Shown: positions 40,172-54,120, counted from the first letter of the stretch. The stretch is DNA of 64,000 nt from Pictodentalium vernedei (GCA_031216915.1 CM062296.1:59819084-59883083); one strand, 5' to 3'. Numbers and translations are program-made. The notes: a model not told the origin generated them from the letters alone.

Positions 40172-42824
40172 CAGTAATACCAAATCATTCACTCAAGTTA
40201 CGACAGAAAAGACAGCAAACCAAAGTTACATATGAAATCTGAAAAAAACGGGTGATGGATGTGGCCTGTTGGGTGTTTTTAGGGAATTGTTAACAATTTA
40301 GATATCAAATCCAAGATGGCCAGCAGCAGCCATGTTTTTCAACGAAATGCAGAAAATTTGCTAACTCCCATCTAGACATTATCCCAAAGTTACATATAAA
40401 ATCTGAAGACAATCGGGTGAGAGGTGCGGCCTGTTGGGTGTGCTAAAGGAATTGTTGACAATTTATATGCCAAATCTAAGACAGCCACTGTCAGCCATAT
40501 TTTGTTCCACAAAATTAAGAAAAAATTGATAGCTCCCATCCAGAAATCACACCAGAGCTATATATGAAATTCGAAAAAGATCAGGTAAGAGATGCGGTCT
40601 GTAGGGTGTGCTAATGGAATTGCTGACAATCTATATCCGAATCCAAGATGATTGCTGACGGCCATGCTTTTCAACAAAATTCAGAAATATTCGATAACTT
40701 CCATTCAGATATCACACCAAAGCTACAAATGAAATTTGAAAAAAAATCCGATGAGAGATGCGGCATGTAGTGTGTGCTAATGGAATTGTTGACAATTTAT
40801 ATGCCAAGTTTAAGATGGCCGCTAGTGGCCATGTTTTTCATTGAGATACAGAAAAAGTTGATAGTTCCCATCTAAAACATTGCCTCAAAGCCACATATGA
40901 AATTTGGAACTGATCGGATGAGAGCAGCGGCCTGTATGGTGTGCTAAATGAATTGTTGGGCAATTTATATCCAAATCCAAGTAGGCTACTGGCGGCCATG
41001 TTTTTCAACAAAATTCATAAAAATTCAATAGATCCCATCTAGACATCACCCCAAATACTTATGGAATTTGAAAAATATCAGGTGAGAGATGCGGACTGTA
41101 GGGTGTGCTAATGGAATTGTTTACAATTATATGACAAATCTAAGATGGCCGCTGGCGACAATGTTTTTCAACGAAATTCTAGAAAATTCGACAGCTCCCA
41201 TCTAGATATTGGCCGAAAGCCACACATAAAATTTGGGACTGATCCGGTGAGAGCTGCGGCCTATATGGTGTGCTAAAGGAATTGTTGGACAATTTATATC
41301 CAAATCCAAGATGGCCACTGGCGGCCATATTTTTCAACAAAATTCGGAAAAATTCGATAGCTCCTATCTAGACATCACCCCCAGATACATATGAAATTTG
41401 AAAAAGATCAGGTGAGAGATGCGGCCTGAGGGGTGTGCTAATGGAATTGTCCCAAAGCCATGTATAAAACTTGGAACTGATCGGATGAGAGCTGCGGCCT
41501 GTAGGGTATGCTAAAGGAATTGTAGATGGGCGGAGGAACTTACGGACGTACGGATGGACGGATGTACGGACAAACAAACGGACGAAGGATTGCAATCAAT
41601 CCCAATAGCTCATACTTGACATTGTCAAGTTGAGCTAATAAAAAACGCAGCTGTGTTTGGATTTGTTTTATTTAACGTCATTCTCAACGTTTTTACGTCA
41701 AATGACGTTTTTTTTTGTTTGGTTCCAAAAACACGCGTGACATACCATCAGCCGATATTATAGCACTTACATATACCAAACTTCTATTCTAAAGGTTTTC
41801 CGGCTTCGGGCCTCTGTTGCCGTCACAGTTGCTCAAAAGGGGATGTTCTCATCTAGACATTATATGAAGTCAATCTATCAAGTTACAATGAAATCCCTCC
41901 ATAAATATGACGTGTAGACTGTGCTAAAGGTTTTCGGGCTTCAGGCTCGGGCAGCCATCATGGTTGAATGATCGCAACGAAAAGGGAACATTCTCATCTG
42001 GGCATCACGTGGATTGATCCTACGAAGTCACAATGAAATCCCTTCATAAATATGACCTGTAGACTGTGCTGAAGGTTTTCGGGCTTCGGGCACCTGTAGC
42101 CGTCACAGTTGCCCAATCACGTCCAAAAGGAGACTTTCTCATGTAGACATTATATGAAGTCAACCTATCAAGGTACAATAAAATCCCTCCATAAATATGA
42201 CCTGTAGACTGTGCTAAAGGTTTTCGGGTTTTGGGCTCGGGCAGTCGTGACGGTTGATAGATCACGCCAAAATGGGGAAATAGATCACGCCAAAATGGGG
42301 AAATTCTCATGTAGACATCATACGGTGTCATCGTATCAAGTTACAATGGAATCCGTCCTTATTAAATATAACCTGCAGACTGTGCTAAATGTTTTTTGGT
42401 TTCGGGCTTGGGCAGCCATCTCGGTTGACAGATCATGACCAAACGAGGACGTTCTCATCTAGGCATTATACAGAGGCATTGTATGAAGTTGCAATGAAAT
42501 CCCTTCATAAATACGACCTGTAGACTGTGCTAATGGTTTTCGGGTTTTGGGCTCGGGCAGCCATATCGGTTGACCGATCACGACCAAAATGGGACGTTCT
42601 CGTGTAGACATGACATAAAACCTGCATATGAAATTTCGTGACGATCAGACAAGAACTACCGGGTATAGCCTGTACTTGAATGTTGAATAAAAAACTTTAA
42701 CCACAAATTTTAACCAAAACTCCAAATGTCAACTAAACACGAAAAGAAAAAAAAACCAAAAAATCACTTGAACCTTCAGTAAAAAACTTTAACCACAAAC
42801 TTTAACCAAAACTCTAAATGTTAA
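40172..42824. repeat. 2.65-kb tandem repeat, unit A
   Basis: Starts CAGTAATACCAAATCATTCA. The first part holds about seven ~165-bp subrepeats, each with an AAGATGGCC-GGCCAT core (near 40311, 40485, 40645, 40812, 40977, 41140 and 41306). A (ACGGACG)-rich stretch near 41550 and TTGAGCTAATAAAAA near 41630 follow. The last part holds ~150-bp subrepeats with GTAGACTGTGCTAAAGGTTT and GGTTTTCGGGCTTCGGGC. No coding gene. Confidence 0.85.
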
Positions 42825-45455
42825 CAGTAATACCAAGTCATTCACTCAAGTTACGACAGAAAAGACATCAAACCAAAGCTACATATGAAATCTGAAAAAA
42901 CGGGTGATGGATGTGGCCTGTTAGGTGTTGTTAAGGAATTGTTAACAATTTAGATATCAAATCCAAGATGGCCAGTAGCGGCCATGTTTTTCAACGAAAT
43001 GCAGAAAATTTGCTAACTCCCATCTAGACATTATCCCAAAGTTACATATAAAATCTGAAAACGATCGGGTGAGAGGTGCGGCCTGTTGGGTGTGCTAAAG
43101 GAATTGTTGACGATTTATTTGCCAAATCTAAGACAGCCACTGTCAGCCATATTTTTTTCGACAAAATTAAGAAAAAATTGATAGCTGCCATCCAGAAATC
43201 ACACCAGAGCTATATATGAAATTCGAAAAAGATCAGGTAAGAGATGCGGTCTGTAGGGTGTGCTAATGGAATTGCTTACAATCTATATCCGAATCCAAGA
43301 TGATTGCTGACGGCTATGTTTTTCAACAAAATTCAGAAATATTCGATACCTTCCATTCAGATATCACACCAAAGCTACATATGAAATTTGAAGAAAAAAA
43401 TCCGATGAGAGATGCGGCATGTAGTGTGTGTTAATGGAATTGTTGACAATTTATATGCCAAGTTTAAGATGGCCGCTAGTGGCCATGTTTTTCAATGAGA
43501 TACAGAAAAAGTTGATAGTTCCCATCTAAAACATTGCCTCAAAGCCACATATGAAATTAGGAACTGATCGGATGAGAGCAGCGGCCTGTATGGTGTGCTA
43601 AATGAATTGCTGGGCAATTTATATCCAAATCCAAGAAGGCTACTGGCGGCCATGTTTTTCAACAAAATTCATAAAAATTCAATAGATCCCATCTAGACAT
43701 CACCCCAAATACTTATGGAATTTGAAAAATATCAGGTGAGAGATGCGGACTGTAGGGTGTGCTAATGGAATTGTTTACAATTATATGACAAATCTAAGAT
43801 GGCCGCTGGAGACAATGTTTTTCAACGAAATTCTAGAAAATTCGACAGTTCCCATCTAGATATTGGCCGAAAGCCACACATGAAATTTGGGACTGATCCG
43901 GTGAGAGCTGCGGCCTATAGGGTGTGCTAAAGGAATTGTTGGACAATTTATATCCAAATCCAAGATGGCCACTGGCGGCCATATTTTTCAACAAAATTCG
44001 GAAAAATTCGATAGCTCCTATCTAGACATCACCCCCAGATACATATGAAATTTGAAAAAGACCAGGTGAGAGATGCGGCCTGAGGGGTGTGCTAATGGAA
44101 TTGTTCCAAAGCCATGTATAAAACTTGGAACTGATCGGATGAGAGCTGCGGCCTGTAGGGTATGCTAAAGGAATTGTAGATGGGCGGAGGAACTTACAGA
44201 CGTACGGATGGACGGATGTACGGACAAACAAACGGACGAAGGATTGCAATCAATCCCAATAGCTCATACTTGACATTGTCAAGTTGAGCTAATAAAAAAC
44301 GCAGCTGTGTTTGGATTTGTTTTATTTAACGTCATTCTCAACGTTTTTACGTCAAATGACGTTTTTTTTGTTTGGTTCCAAAAACACGCGTGGCATACCA
44401 TCAGCCGATATTATAGCACTTACAGATACCAAACTTCTATTCTAAAGGTTTTCGGGCTTCGGGCCTCCGTTGCCGTCACAGTTGCCCAAAAAGGGGACGT
44501 TCTCATCTAGACATTATATGAAGTCAATCTATCAAGTTACAATGAAATCCCTCCATAAATAGGATGTGTAGACTGTGCTAAAGGTTTTCGGGCTTCAGGC
44601 TCGGGCAGCCATCATGGTTGAATGATCGCAACGAAAAGGGGACATTCTCATCTGGGCATCATGTGGATTGATCCTACGAAGTCACAATGAAATCCCTTCA
44701 TAAATATGACCTGTAGACTGTGCTGAAGGTTTTCGGGCTTCGGGCACCTGTAGCCGTCACAGTTGCCCAATCACGCCCAAAAGAGGACTTTCTCATGTAG
44801 ACATTAAATGAAGTCAACCTATCAAGTTACAATAAAATCCCTCCATAAATTTGACCTGTAGACTGTGCTGAAGGTTTTCAGGTTTTGGGCTCGGGCAGTC
44901 GTGACGGTTGATAGATCACGCCAAAATGGGGAAATTCTCATGTAGACATCATAGGGTGCCATCGTATCAAGTTACAATGAAATCCGTCCTTATTAAATGT
45001 GACCTGCAGACTGTGCTAAAAGTTTTTGGGTTTCGGGCTTGGGCAGCCATCACGGTTGACAGATCATGACCAAACGGGGACGTTCTCATCTAGGCATTAT
45101 ACAGAGGCATTGTATGAAGTTGCAATGAAATCCCTTCATAAATACGACCTGTAGACTGTGCTAATGGTTTTCGGGTTTTGGGCTCGGGCAGCCATATCGG
45201 TTGACCGATCACGACCAAAAGGGGACGTTCTCGTGTAGACATGACATAAAACCTGCATATGAAATTTCGTGACGATCAGACAAGAACTACCGGGTATAGC
45301 CTGTACTTGAAGGTTGAATAAAAAACTTTAACCACAAATTTTAACCAAAACTCCAAATGTCAACTAAACACGAAAAGAAAAAAAAACAAAAAAATCACTT
45401 GAACCTTCAGTAAAAAACTTTAACCACAAACTTTAACCAAAACTCTAAATGTTAA
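42825..45455. repeat. 2.63-kb tandem repeat, unit B
   Basis: Nearly the same as unit A through its whole length; differs by scattered substitutions and small indels. Confidence 0.9.
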
Positions 45456-47016
45456 CAGTAATACCAAGTCATTCACTCAAGTTACGACAGAAAAGACATC
45501 AAACCAAAGCTACATATGAAATCTGAAAAAAACGGTTGATGGATGTGGCCTGTTGGGTGTTGTTAAGGAATTAACAATTTAGATATCAAATCCAAGATGG
45601 CCAGTAGCGGCCATGTTTTTCAACGAAATGCAGAAAATTTGCTAACTCCCATCTAGACATTATCCCAAAGTTACATATAAAATCTGAAAACGATTTGGTG
45701 AGAGGTGCGGCCTGTTGGGTGTGCTAAAGGAATTGTTGACGATTTATGTACCAAATCTAAGACAGCCACTGTCAGCCATACTTTTTTCGACAAAATTAAG
45801 AAAAAATTGATAGCTCCCATCCAGAAATCACACCAGAGCTATATATGAAATTCGAAAAAGATCAGGTAGGAGATGCGGTCTGTAGGGTGTGCTAATGGAA
45901 TTGCTGACAATCTATATCCGAATCCAAGATGACTGCTGACGGCCATGTTTTTCAACAAAATTCAGAAATATTCGATAACTTCCATTCAGATATCACACCA
46001 AAGCTACATATGAAATTTGAAAAAAAAATCCGATGAGAGATGCGGCATGTAGTGTGTGCTTATGGAATTGTTGACAATTTATACGCCAAGTTTAAGATGG
46101 CCGCTAGTGGTCATGTTTTCAATGAGATACAGAAAAAGTTGATAGTTCCCATCTAAAACATTGCCTCAAGGCCACATATGAAATTTGGAACTGATCGGGT
46201 GAGAGCAGCGGCCTGTATGGTGTGCTAAATGAATTGTTGGGCAATTTATATCCAAATCCAAGAAGGCTACTGGCGGCCATGTTTTTCAACAAAATTCATA
46301 AAAAATTCTATAGATACCATCTAGACATCACCCCAAATACTTATGGAATTTTAAAAATATCAGGTGAGAGATGACAAATCTAAGATGGCCGCTGGCGACC
46401 ATGTTTTTCAACGAAATTCGAGAAAATTCGACAGCTCCCATCTAGACATTGACCAAAAGCCACACATGAAATTTGGGACTGATCCCACGAGAGCTGCAGT
46501 CTATAGGGTGTGCTAAAGAAATTGTTGGACAATTTATATCCAAATCCAAGATGGCCACTGGCGGCCATATTTTTCAACGAAATTCGGAAAAATTCGATGG
46601 TTCCTATCTAGACATCACCCACAGACACATATGAAATTTGAAAAAGATCAGGTGAGAGATGCGGCCTGAGGGGTGTGATAATGGAATTGTTCCAAAGCCA
46701 TGTATAAAGCTTGGAACTGATCGGATGAGAGCTGCGGCCTGTAGAGTATGCTAAAGGAATTGTAGATGGGCGGAGGAACTTACGGACGTACGGATGGACG
46801 GATGTACGGACAAACAAACGGACGAAGGATTGCAATCAATCCTAATAGCTCATACTTGACATTGTCAAGTTGAGCTAATAAAAAACGCAGCTGTGTTTGG
46901 ATTTGTTTTTTATTTAACGTCATTCTCAACGTTTTTACGTCAAATGACGTTTTTTTGTTTGGTTCCAAAAACATACCATCAGCCGATATTATAGCACTTA
47001 CAGATACCAAACTTCT
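45456..47016. repeat. Tandem repeat, unit C (3'-truncated)
   Basis: Follows units A and B up to AGATACCAAACTTCT, then diverges. It has an internal deletion near 46370 relative to unit A. A block matching the end of the unit lies at 53560-54120. Confidence 0.85.
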
Positions 47017-48008
47017 CTCGTTGTCCTGGCAGTCATTGCTCTCGATCATTGACAAGTTTCTGTGTCATTGACCCAATTATTTTGAGTTTTTGCAATGCAA
47101 ATAAAAAAAGAGAAAAATACACCTTTTCATATTACCATAGAACTTACGGAGACCACACTTCGTACGTCGACGTATGTGGATGCGGCAGTGCCAGTTCTGA
47201 AGCACTGCCAACTTTGTTTGCGATCTGCGCTAACCTTTTTGAAGTCACAACGCAAACAACGTCAAAAGCGATACATTTCCCCTTTCAATCTTGGTCAAAC
47301 ATTCAGAGCTTTGATCAGCGTGAATCATCCTCTAGGCGTTGGCCGCCATTCGTTGGATGATTTCTGGAAATTAGCTTGTGATTTCAAAATAATCTTTTAA
47401 GAGTGAAAAATTTTGGGAAGAACGTGCATTTTTAGCTTTCGTTTCAACGTGGTTTCATTTCATGGATTGTGTATATTCCAAGGTGTATAAGCAGACAGTC
47501 GGCTAAAACTGAGGGTCCGATTCCGTGTGATTTGTCACGACAATATTTGTATTTTTGCGAACGAGATTGTGATAAATGATATCGAAATACAGAACCAGTG
47601 ATGTTTTGACTACATTTTACCATCAAAAGGCTTAAAAGATTCACATCCCACGTCATTGAGCCCTTCATACGGAAAATCTGTAACAAGTGAATCGTAAACC
47701 GGGCTCATATCTGGGGCCACTGTAGACTCCCTGACTGCACGACTAATTACGAAGTGCCTGTTCGACTAGCAGAAATGTACACACTATGTTTTGACCGCCT
47801 AATTGTACCAATATAACTAAATATCCCGGTATATGTTGCAGTGCTTCTCTGTTTTGTAGATTAGTCACGCCAAACTGGTAGAATATTAAGTTATTAACTT
47901 CAAAAACTCAAGTAATACATATTTTACCAACAGTTCCACTGGAATCTTGGAAAATTCGGTAGTGCCTATTTGCTAATGTGAACTAGTTCTGTCATACTGA
48001 AACATATA
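47017..48008. other. Host DNA, no gene seen
   Basis: Open frames at 47049-47400 have no recognisable domain. It ends in CATGT, the left target duplication of the Gypsy element. Confidence 0.45.
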
Positions 48009-48013
48009 CATGT

Positions 48014-48272
48014 TGTTATGTATTTGGAACTATGTATGAGTAAATCATTTCATGACAACAACATTTATTTCGTGGGTTTCTCCCATCTTCAAACATACAT
48101 GTAACAACACAAAAATTACAGCATAATTTCCACATGCCGTCTACTTGTGGAACTACATAACAACCCTCAAATACTTGAGGAACACAAATTGAACCCTGTT
48201 CAGTCACAGGACTGATGACACTAAAATACCCCCTTGTGGGCAATTCAATGACCCGAATACACATTTATAACA
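48014..48272 (-). repeat. LTR (3' end of the element), 259 bp
   Basis: TGTTATGTATTTGGAACTAT to ACACATTTATAACA. Pair of 52534-52791. Confidence 0.93.
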
Positions 48273-48353
48273 CCTTCTCCCTCTTACAAAAAAAAATTAC
48301 TGAAATACAAGTGAACTTTCATTCATTTTTTTTTTTCTAAAGAACAAAATGGA

Positions 48354-50003
48354 TCAAAGATCAAGTCTATCAACTGGTTTTCTCACTCGTGTTGATCTGC
48401 GTATGGGTAAGTCAACAGGGACATTAGGGGATTTTGAACCTGATGAGTCATTAATATCGACTCTTTTAGAACTGTCAGAATTAGTTATCAATTCAGAAAC
48501 ATCGCTCCCTGCTGGTAAACTCTTATCAGCATAGGGTGATGTCACCGAATCTGTGACTTTTGGATTGAACTCAAAATGTTCAGGAATTGAACCTGATGGT
48601 TGATGACAATGTCTCTTACGAAGCTGATTGACATGGCGGTGGCATATTTTATTGTCAACATCAACTGAATAATGGTGAGTGCCGTCTGCACTTAATATTA
48701 TACCCTCAACCCATTTGGCACTACCAACATAATTCCTAACCCAAACAGTGTCATTTTCATGAAATTGTCGGGTAACTTTATGGTTACTATCATTGCTTGG
48801 TGTTTGTTTATTCCAAACACTTGAGTTCAAATTAGGTCTGAGCAAGTCGATTCTTGTTCGAATTTCACGCCCTAAAAACAATTTGACTGGGGTTTCTTGA
48901 GTCAAACTATGGGGTGTGGACCTGTAGGTTATCTGAAAGTTATGCAATTTATCTTGGACTGAGCCATGATCAGAACAAGCAGCTTTCATGCAAGTCTTGA
49001 ATGATTGGACACACCTCTCAGCTTGTCCATTGATAGCAGGATAATGAGCAGACAAAATATGTTTTATTCCATTTGATTTTATGAAGTTGCGGAACTCTTC
49101 TGACACAAATTGAGGACCATTATCAGAAACTATCTGAATTGGTAAGCCGTAGCGTGTAAATAATGAGTTCAGTGTAGCAATAGTTGCAGCTGCAGTTGTA
49201 GTTGATAACTGAATCACTTCTGGCCACTTGGAAAATGCATCGACCACGATCATAAACATTTTATTCATAAATGGGCCTGCGAAGTCAATGTGCAGTCTTT
49301 GCCATGGTCCTGACGGGTAAGTCCAATTATGCACTGGAACAGGTGCAGGCATATTTTTAAACTTTTGACAGGGAATACAAGTTTTTGCAAGATTTTCGAT
49401 GTCATTGTCGAATCCGGGCCACCAAATGTAACTACGAGCAACCGATTTCATACGAACGATCCCCTGATGGCCTGTGTGTAGCTCGCGAAGAACAACATCA
49501 CGCAACTTGGAAGGAACCACTACTCGAGAACCCCACAGGATACAACCTTGGTGGGTAGTAAGCTCGTTTTGTCTGTTATGAAATGGCTTGAGCACATCAA
49601 ATTTTGATAAGTCATTTTTCCATCCATGTGACACAGCTGTAAACACCTTCGACAAAATTGGATCAGTTCGTGTGTAATTTCTAACATCCTTGCTAGTAAC
49701 AGGAAGAAGCTCAAATTGAGATGCATTGAATAAGTCGACCACATCAACTGTATCAGTATTTGTTTCACTTTGAATGGGAAGCCTCGACAGTCCATCAGCA
49801 TTGGCATGCTTTTGTGACTCCCTATACTCTATGGAATAATTATAAGCACTCAGTAATACACACCATCGTTGAATTCTACCTGCAGAAATAAGAGGTACAG
49901 GCTTTCCTTGGCCGAATATATGTGTGAGACTTTTGTGATCAGTTATAAGCTGAAAGTGTCTTCCATAAATGAACTGATGAAAGCGTTTAACTCCAAATAT
50001 GAT
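48354..50003 (-). pseudogene. Gypsy RNase H end and integrase
   Basis: One open frame after the TGA at 50004-50006. It opens with the end of RNase H (HFQLITDHKSLTHIFGQGKP) and continues into integrase: an HHCC zinc finger (LHTGHQ ... CIPCQKF), then the DDE core with IDFAGPF, VSDNGPQFVSEEF and an INGQAERCVQSFK glutamate. A C-terminal GPY-like segment (NDTVWVRNYVGSAKWVEGII) and a Ser-rich tail with RRSTRVRKPVDRLDL follow. The integrase part itself shows no lesion. Confidence 0.88.
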
Positions 50004-50401
50004 TCATAAGGCTTCTTTATCGATCTGTGAGTAATTTTGTTCAGACTTAGTAAGTGTTCTCGATGCATGTGCGATTGGTCGTTCAGTACCGTCCTTCAAA
50101 ACTGTAGATAACACGGCCCCAACTCCATAAGATGAAACATCACACGCTAGACTGAGTGGTAACTTTGGGTCATAATGAGTCAACATTGTGTGTTTTGAAA
50201 TCATGTCCTTAGTCTTCTGAAAAGCACTTTCACAGTTGCAATCCCAGTGCCACTTTTTTCTTTCTTCAAGAGTTCATTAAGAGGGTGCAAAACAGTTGAA
50301 ACATTTGGTAGGAACTTTCCATAATAATTCAGCAGTCCTAAGTATGATCTTAACTGTGAAACATTTTTCGGTTCAGGTGCTTCTCTGATAGCATGTACCT
50401 T
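50004..50401 (-). pseudogene. Gypsy RT-RNase H junction, broken
   Basis: The frame is broken by TGA 50402-50404 at the RT end, a frameshift between about 50280 and 50205, and TGA 50004-50006 in RNase H. The RNase H start (LPLSLACDVSSYGVGAVLS) retains the first catalytic Asp, with TERPIAHASRTLTKSEQNY following. Confidence 0.8.
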
Positions 50402-50404
50402 TCA

Positions 50405-52441
50405 TTCTGATGTATGAATTCCATGTTTATCAATGACATGTCCCAAATACTCAACAGAGTCAGCCATAAAAATACACTTTTCACGTTTAACTCGTAAATT
50501 GTATTCAAAAAGTTTCTTCAAAACACTTTCCAAATTAGCCAAATGTTCTTTATCATCAGAACCAATAATTAGAATGCCATCTTGTAAACACAATATGTTG
50601 GGAATACCCTGTAAAATTTGTTCAATTCTTGACTGAAAGATCGCAGGACATGATGCAATTCCGAAAACTAGTCTTGTATATTGATAGAGTCCTTTGTGAG
50701 TATTGATAGTAAGATATTTCTGAGAATTCTCATCAACTTCCATTTGCTGGTATGCATGGGCCAAGTCTATTTTAGAAAATTTCTGTCCGCCCGCCAAAGT
50801 AGTACACATGTTTTCAAAAGTAGGCAAGGGGTATTGATTCACATTTAAAACAGAATTTACCGTTGACCTGAAATCTCCACAAATTCGAATACTTGAGTCA
50901 GATTTAACAACTGGTACTATCGGTGTAGCCCACTCACTATGTGCAACTTTTTTGATTATTCCATTTTCTTCCATGCGCGAAAGTTCAGTTTCAATTCGAT
51001 CTCTCAAGGAATATGGGACAGGTCTGACTTTCATGAATTTTGGATGAGCATCACTTTTCACAGACAATTTAAATTTGAAATTTTTCATCAAACCAACTGT
51101 ATCTGAAAACACTTTACTATAGGTTTCAAACATTCCTTGTAATTTTTTTTCCGTAGCTTTACAATCAGAATGAAACAAATTAATTTTGTATTTTATTTTT
51201 GGCCAATCAATTTGAATAGCTCTCAACCATTCTCGACCGAACAACGGTGGACCATTTCCACAAATAACATATAATTTCAAAGAACACAGTTGAGTGTTAT
51301 ATTTGACTTGCACATTTAAAACTCCCATACACTTCACAGTTTCACCAGTGTATGTTTTCATACACAACGAAGAATTTTCAAGTGGTAAATGACTGAAATT
51401 TGACTGATAATCATGCTCAGAGATGACAGAGACGTTGGGTCCGGTATCCAACTCCATTTTGAGTGGTTTGTTATTCACAAAAACATCAAGCCATATTTGG
51501 TCGGACATATCTCTCAAGCTATACAAATTAGCAAAAACTTCAGACAAATCGTCATCGGCATCAAGGGATGAATGTTTTTCTTTCGTAACAGTTTCCATTT
51601 TATTAACGCGTTCACCATGAAATTTCTTTTTCTGCTTAGTTACTTGAAAATTGTTTGAAGATTTATGCTTTTGTTTTGGTAACAATTTTGGGTTTTGACA
51701 ATTTTTACTACTTCTGCATACACTCTGCAAATGACCCCTTTTATGACACGCATTGCACTCCGTATTTTTATGTCTGCATTTATCGGCTAGATGTGAACAG
51801 CTACCACATCTATAGCACAGTTTATCATAATTGGCACTATATGTACTTTGTTTTTGAAATTTGAAGACACTGCTACGATTTGTTTGATTATTTTTAGTTG
51901 TATCGGTGCAAAATTCACTGCAGTCTTTAGCAGCCAGCCCCATCGAGGTAGCTATAGTAAGAGCACGTTCAATCGAAAGATCTGATTCAGCTAACAAGCG
52001 GCGCTGTATTGTTGAATTGGACATTCCTACAACAAGCTGATCTCTCAATCGCTCGTTCAATGTATCACCAAATTTACAAGTTTTGGCAAGTCCCTTCAGT
52101 GTAGCAACATATTGAGATATTGTCTCATTACTGCTTTGCATTCTTTTATGGAATCGGAATCTTTCTGAAATAACGAGTGGTTGTGGGTTAAAATGATTTT
52201 TCAAGGTCGCTATCAAGGTACTCAATGGCAAATCTTGGGCCCTCTGTGGCGAGATTAATGATTTCAACAATCCATACGTGGAGCCGCCAATTATTGACAG
52301 GAAAGAGCACACCTTACGCTCTTCGGGAACTTGATTTGCATCAAAATATAGCATGACCCTTTCAGCATAGGAGTCCCAGTCTTCAGGCCAATCTTCAAAC
52401 GGACCGACATTGCCGATAAAACCAAATGACTGTGATGCCAT
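50405..52441 (-). pseudogene. Gypsy gag-protease-RT, RT active site changed
   Basis: A single 679-residue frame starting MASQSFGFIGNVGPFEDWPE. Gag helical region; two CCHC knuckles (CYRCGSCSHLADKC and CNACHKRGHLQSVC); an aspartic protease at MELDTGPNVSVI; then RT with RVFGIASCPAIFQS-type and DLAHAYQQM motifs. The RT catalytic box reads CLQDGILI where two Asp are expected, so the second Asp has become Gly and RT should be inactive. Gag and pol are in one frame, as in several Mag-type elements. Confidence 0.9.
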
Positions 52442-52533
52442 GACGTTTGAACTTTGAATGTGTTTAGCAGAAAGAACACTATCTCATCTAAAAAATTCGG
52501 GAAGTAGCAAATCCCATCTCGTCGTCAAATTTC

Positions 52534-52791
52534 TGTTATGTATTTGGAACTATGTATGAGTAAATCATTTCATAACAACAACATTTATTTCGTGGGTTTC
52601 TCCCATCTTCAAACATACATGTAACAACACAAAAATTACAGCATAATTTCCACATGCCGTCTACTTGTGGAACTACATAACAACCCTCAAATACTTGAGG
52701 AACACAAATGAACCCTGTTCAGTCACAGGACTGATGACACTAAAATACCCCCTTGTGAGCAATTCAATGACCTGAATACACATTTATAACA
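52534..52791 (-). repeat. LTR (5' end of the element), 258 bp
   Basis: Pair of 48014-48272. Followed on the minus strand by GAAATTTGACGACGAGATGG, where the primer site should be; I could not match it to a tRNA. Confidence 0.93.
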
Positions 52792-52796
52792 CATGT

Positions 52797-53559
52797 AATG
52801 TTTGATATTCAATCAACATTCCCGGGAAACACAGAACTAAAATTTTGGTGAATATCTTGATTTTAATCACGTGTTGTGTATCAGAAGTCTCATTTGGATT
52901 CTCACTGGGGTGAACGAAATATGACCAAAGCTGATAAATAGACCTCACCTGTATGCTTTACCGACGTTTTTTAACGGCTCTCAAAGTGTGAAATCTTTCA
53001 AATACATCTCCTGAAAAATCTCAAAATATCCACTCAGATGCACGGAAATTGGGGTTTTAAAATCTTCATACCCACACCCATCCATCGCCCGATCCAGCCC
53101 CCCACCCGCCCCACCCCCACACGCACTTTGAAAATCGTTCCTCCGCCCCTGAACAGATGGTGGCAAAGAAACTATCAGTTCGGTAGAACTCGAAGATTTA
53201 TCAGATATGGAAGTAAACCATGGCGAATGACAAGAAAGTGAAACAAATGGGAACAGTGAAAATGAAAGTGAATACAACTTGTCTAGGGATTTTATGAATT
53301 TCTGTCTGTTAGATAAAGATGAGGTGGCGTTCACTATGTTCAGTGTGTCTGCGGAACGTACCATGAATTAGCCTTAGGCCACGAGTTGGGTAAAGGCGGG
53401 TGGTTGTATTGGCGTTTTGTATGGGCCTGTATCGTAGGATATGAACGGTGGTCACAACAATAACTAGAGTGATGTCACGCATGCAGCCCGACTGTCCCAG
53501 GAAAGGCAAGCTTAGACGCAAAATAGTCGGAGCCATTTTTTTGTTAACAGTTTACCTCA
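52797..53559. other. Host DNA, no gene seen
   Basis: A CCACCC-rich stretch near 53080-53130. No supported coding region. Confidence 0.45.
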
Positions 53560-54120
53560 TGCAGACATCATACGGGGTCATCGTATCAAGTTACAATGAA
53601 ATCCGTCCATATTAAACATGTGATAAGTTTTGGGGTTTCGGGCTTGGGCAGCCATCACGGTTGACAGATCATGCCCAAACGGGGACGTTCTCATCTAGGC
53701 ATTATACAGAGGCATTGTATGAAGTTGCAATGAAATCCCTTCATACATACGACCTGTAGACTGTGCTAATGGTTTTCGGGTTTTGGGCTCGGGCAGCCTT
53801 ATCGGTCGACCGATCACGACCAAAAGGGGACGTTCTCATGTAGACATGACCTAAAACCTGCATATGGAATTTCGTGACGATCAGACAAGAACTACCGGGT
53901 ATAGTCTGTACTTGAAGGTTGAATAACAAACTTTAACCATTTAACCACAAACTTTAACCAAACTCCAAATGTCAGCTAAACAGGAAAAGAAAAAAAAACA
54001 AAAAAAAACCACTTGAACCTTCAGTAAAATACTTTAACCACGAACTTTAACCAAAACTCTAAATTTTAACAGACGGACAGACGGACGGACAGACGGACGG
54101 ACGGACGGACAAAAGTCATT
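53560..54120. repeat. 3' end block of the 2.64-kb repeat, with (GACG)n tail
   Basis: Matches 42306-42824 of unit A and then ends in a run of GACGGACGGACAGACGG (about 54071-54110) instead of starting a new unit. It is probably the end of the array, separated from unit C by other DNA and the Gypsy insertion. Confidence 0.75.

Larger units (their letters stand above)
48014..52791 (-). mobile_element. Ty3/Gypsy (Mag-like) LTR retrotransposon, 4.8 kb
   Basis: Two LTRs (48014-48272 and 52534-52791) begin TGTTAT and end ATAACA and are flanked by the 5-bp repeat CATGT (48009-48013 and 52792-52796). Coding order on the minus strand is gag, protease, reverse transcriptase, RNase H, integrase, the Ty3/Gypsy order. 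LTRs differ at only a few positions (for example an A/G at the GACAACAAC block and one indel), but the coding region has stops, so it is recent but dead. Confidence 0.93.

Noticed and set aside
40172..47016. CRISPR-like array
   Set aside because: Units are kilobases long with ~165-bp subrepeats and no unique spacers; eukaryotic context.
47049..47400. Coding gene of ~100 aa
   Set aside because: Two overlapping frames on the same strand, no domain, no splice or promoter support.
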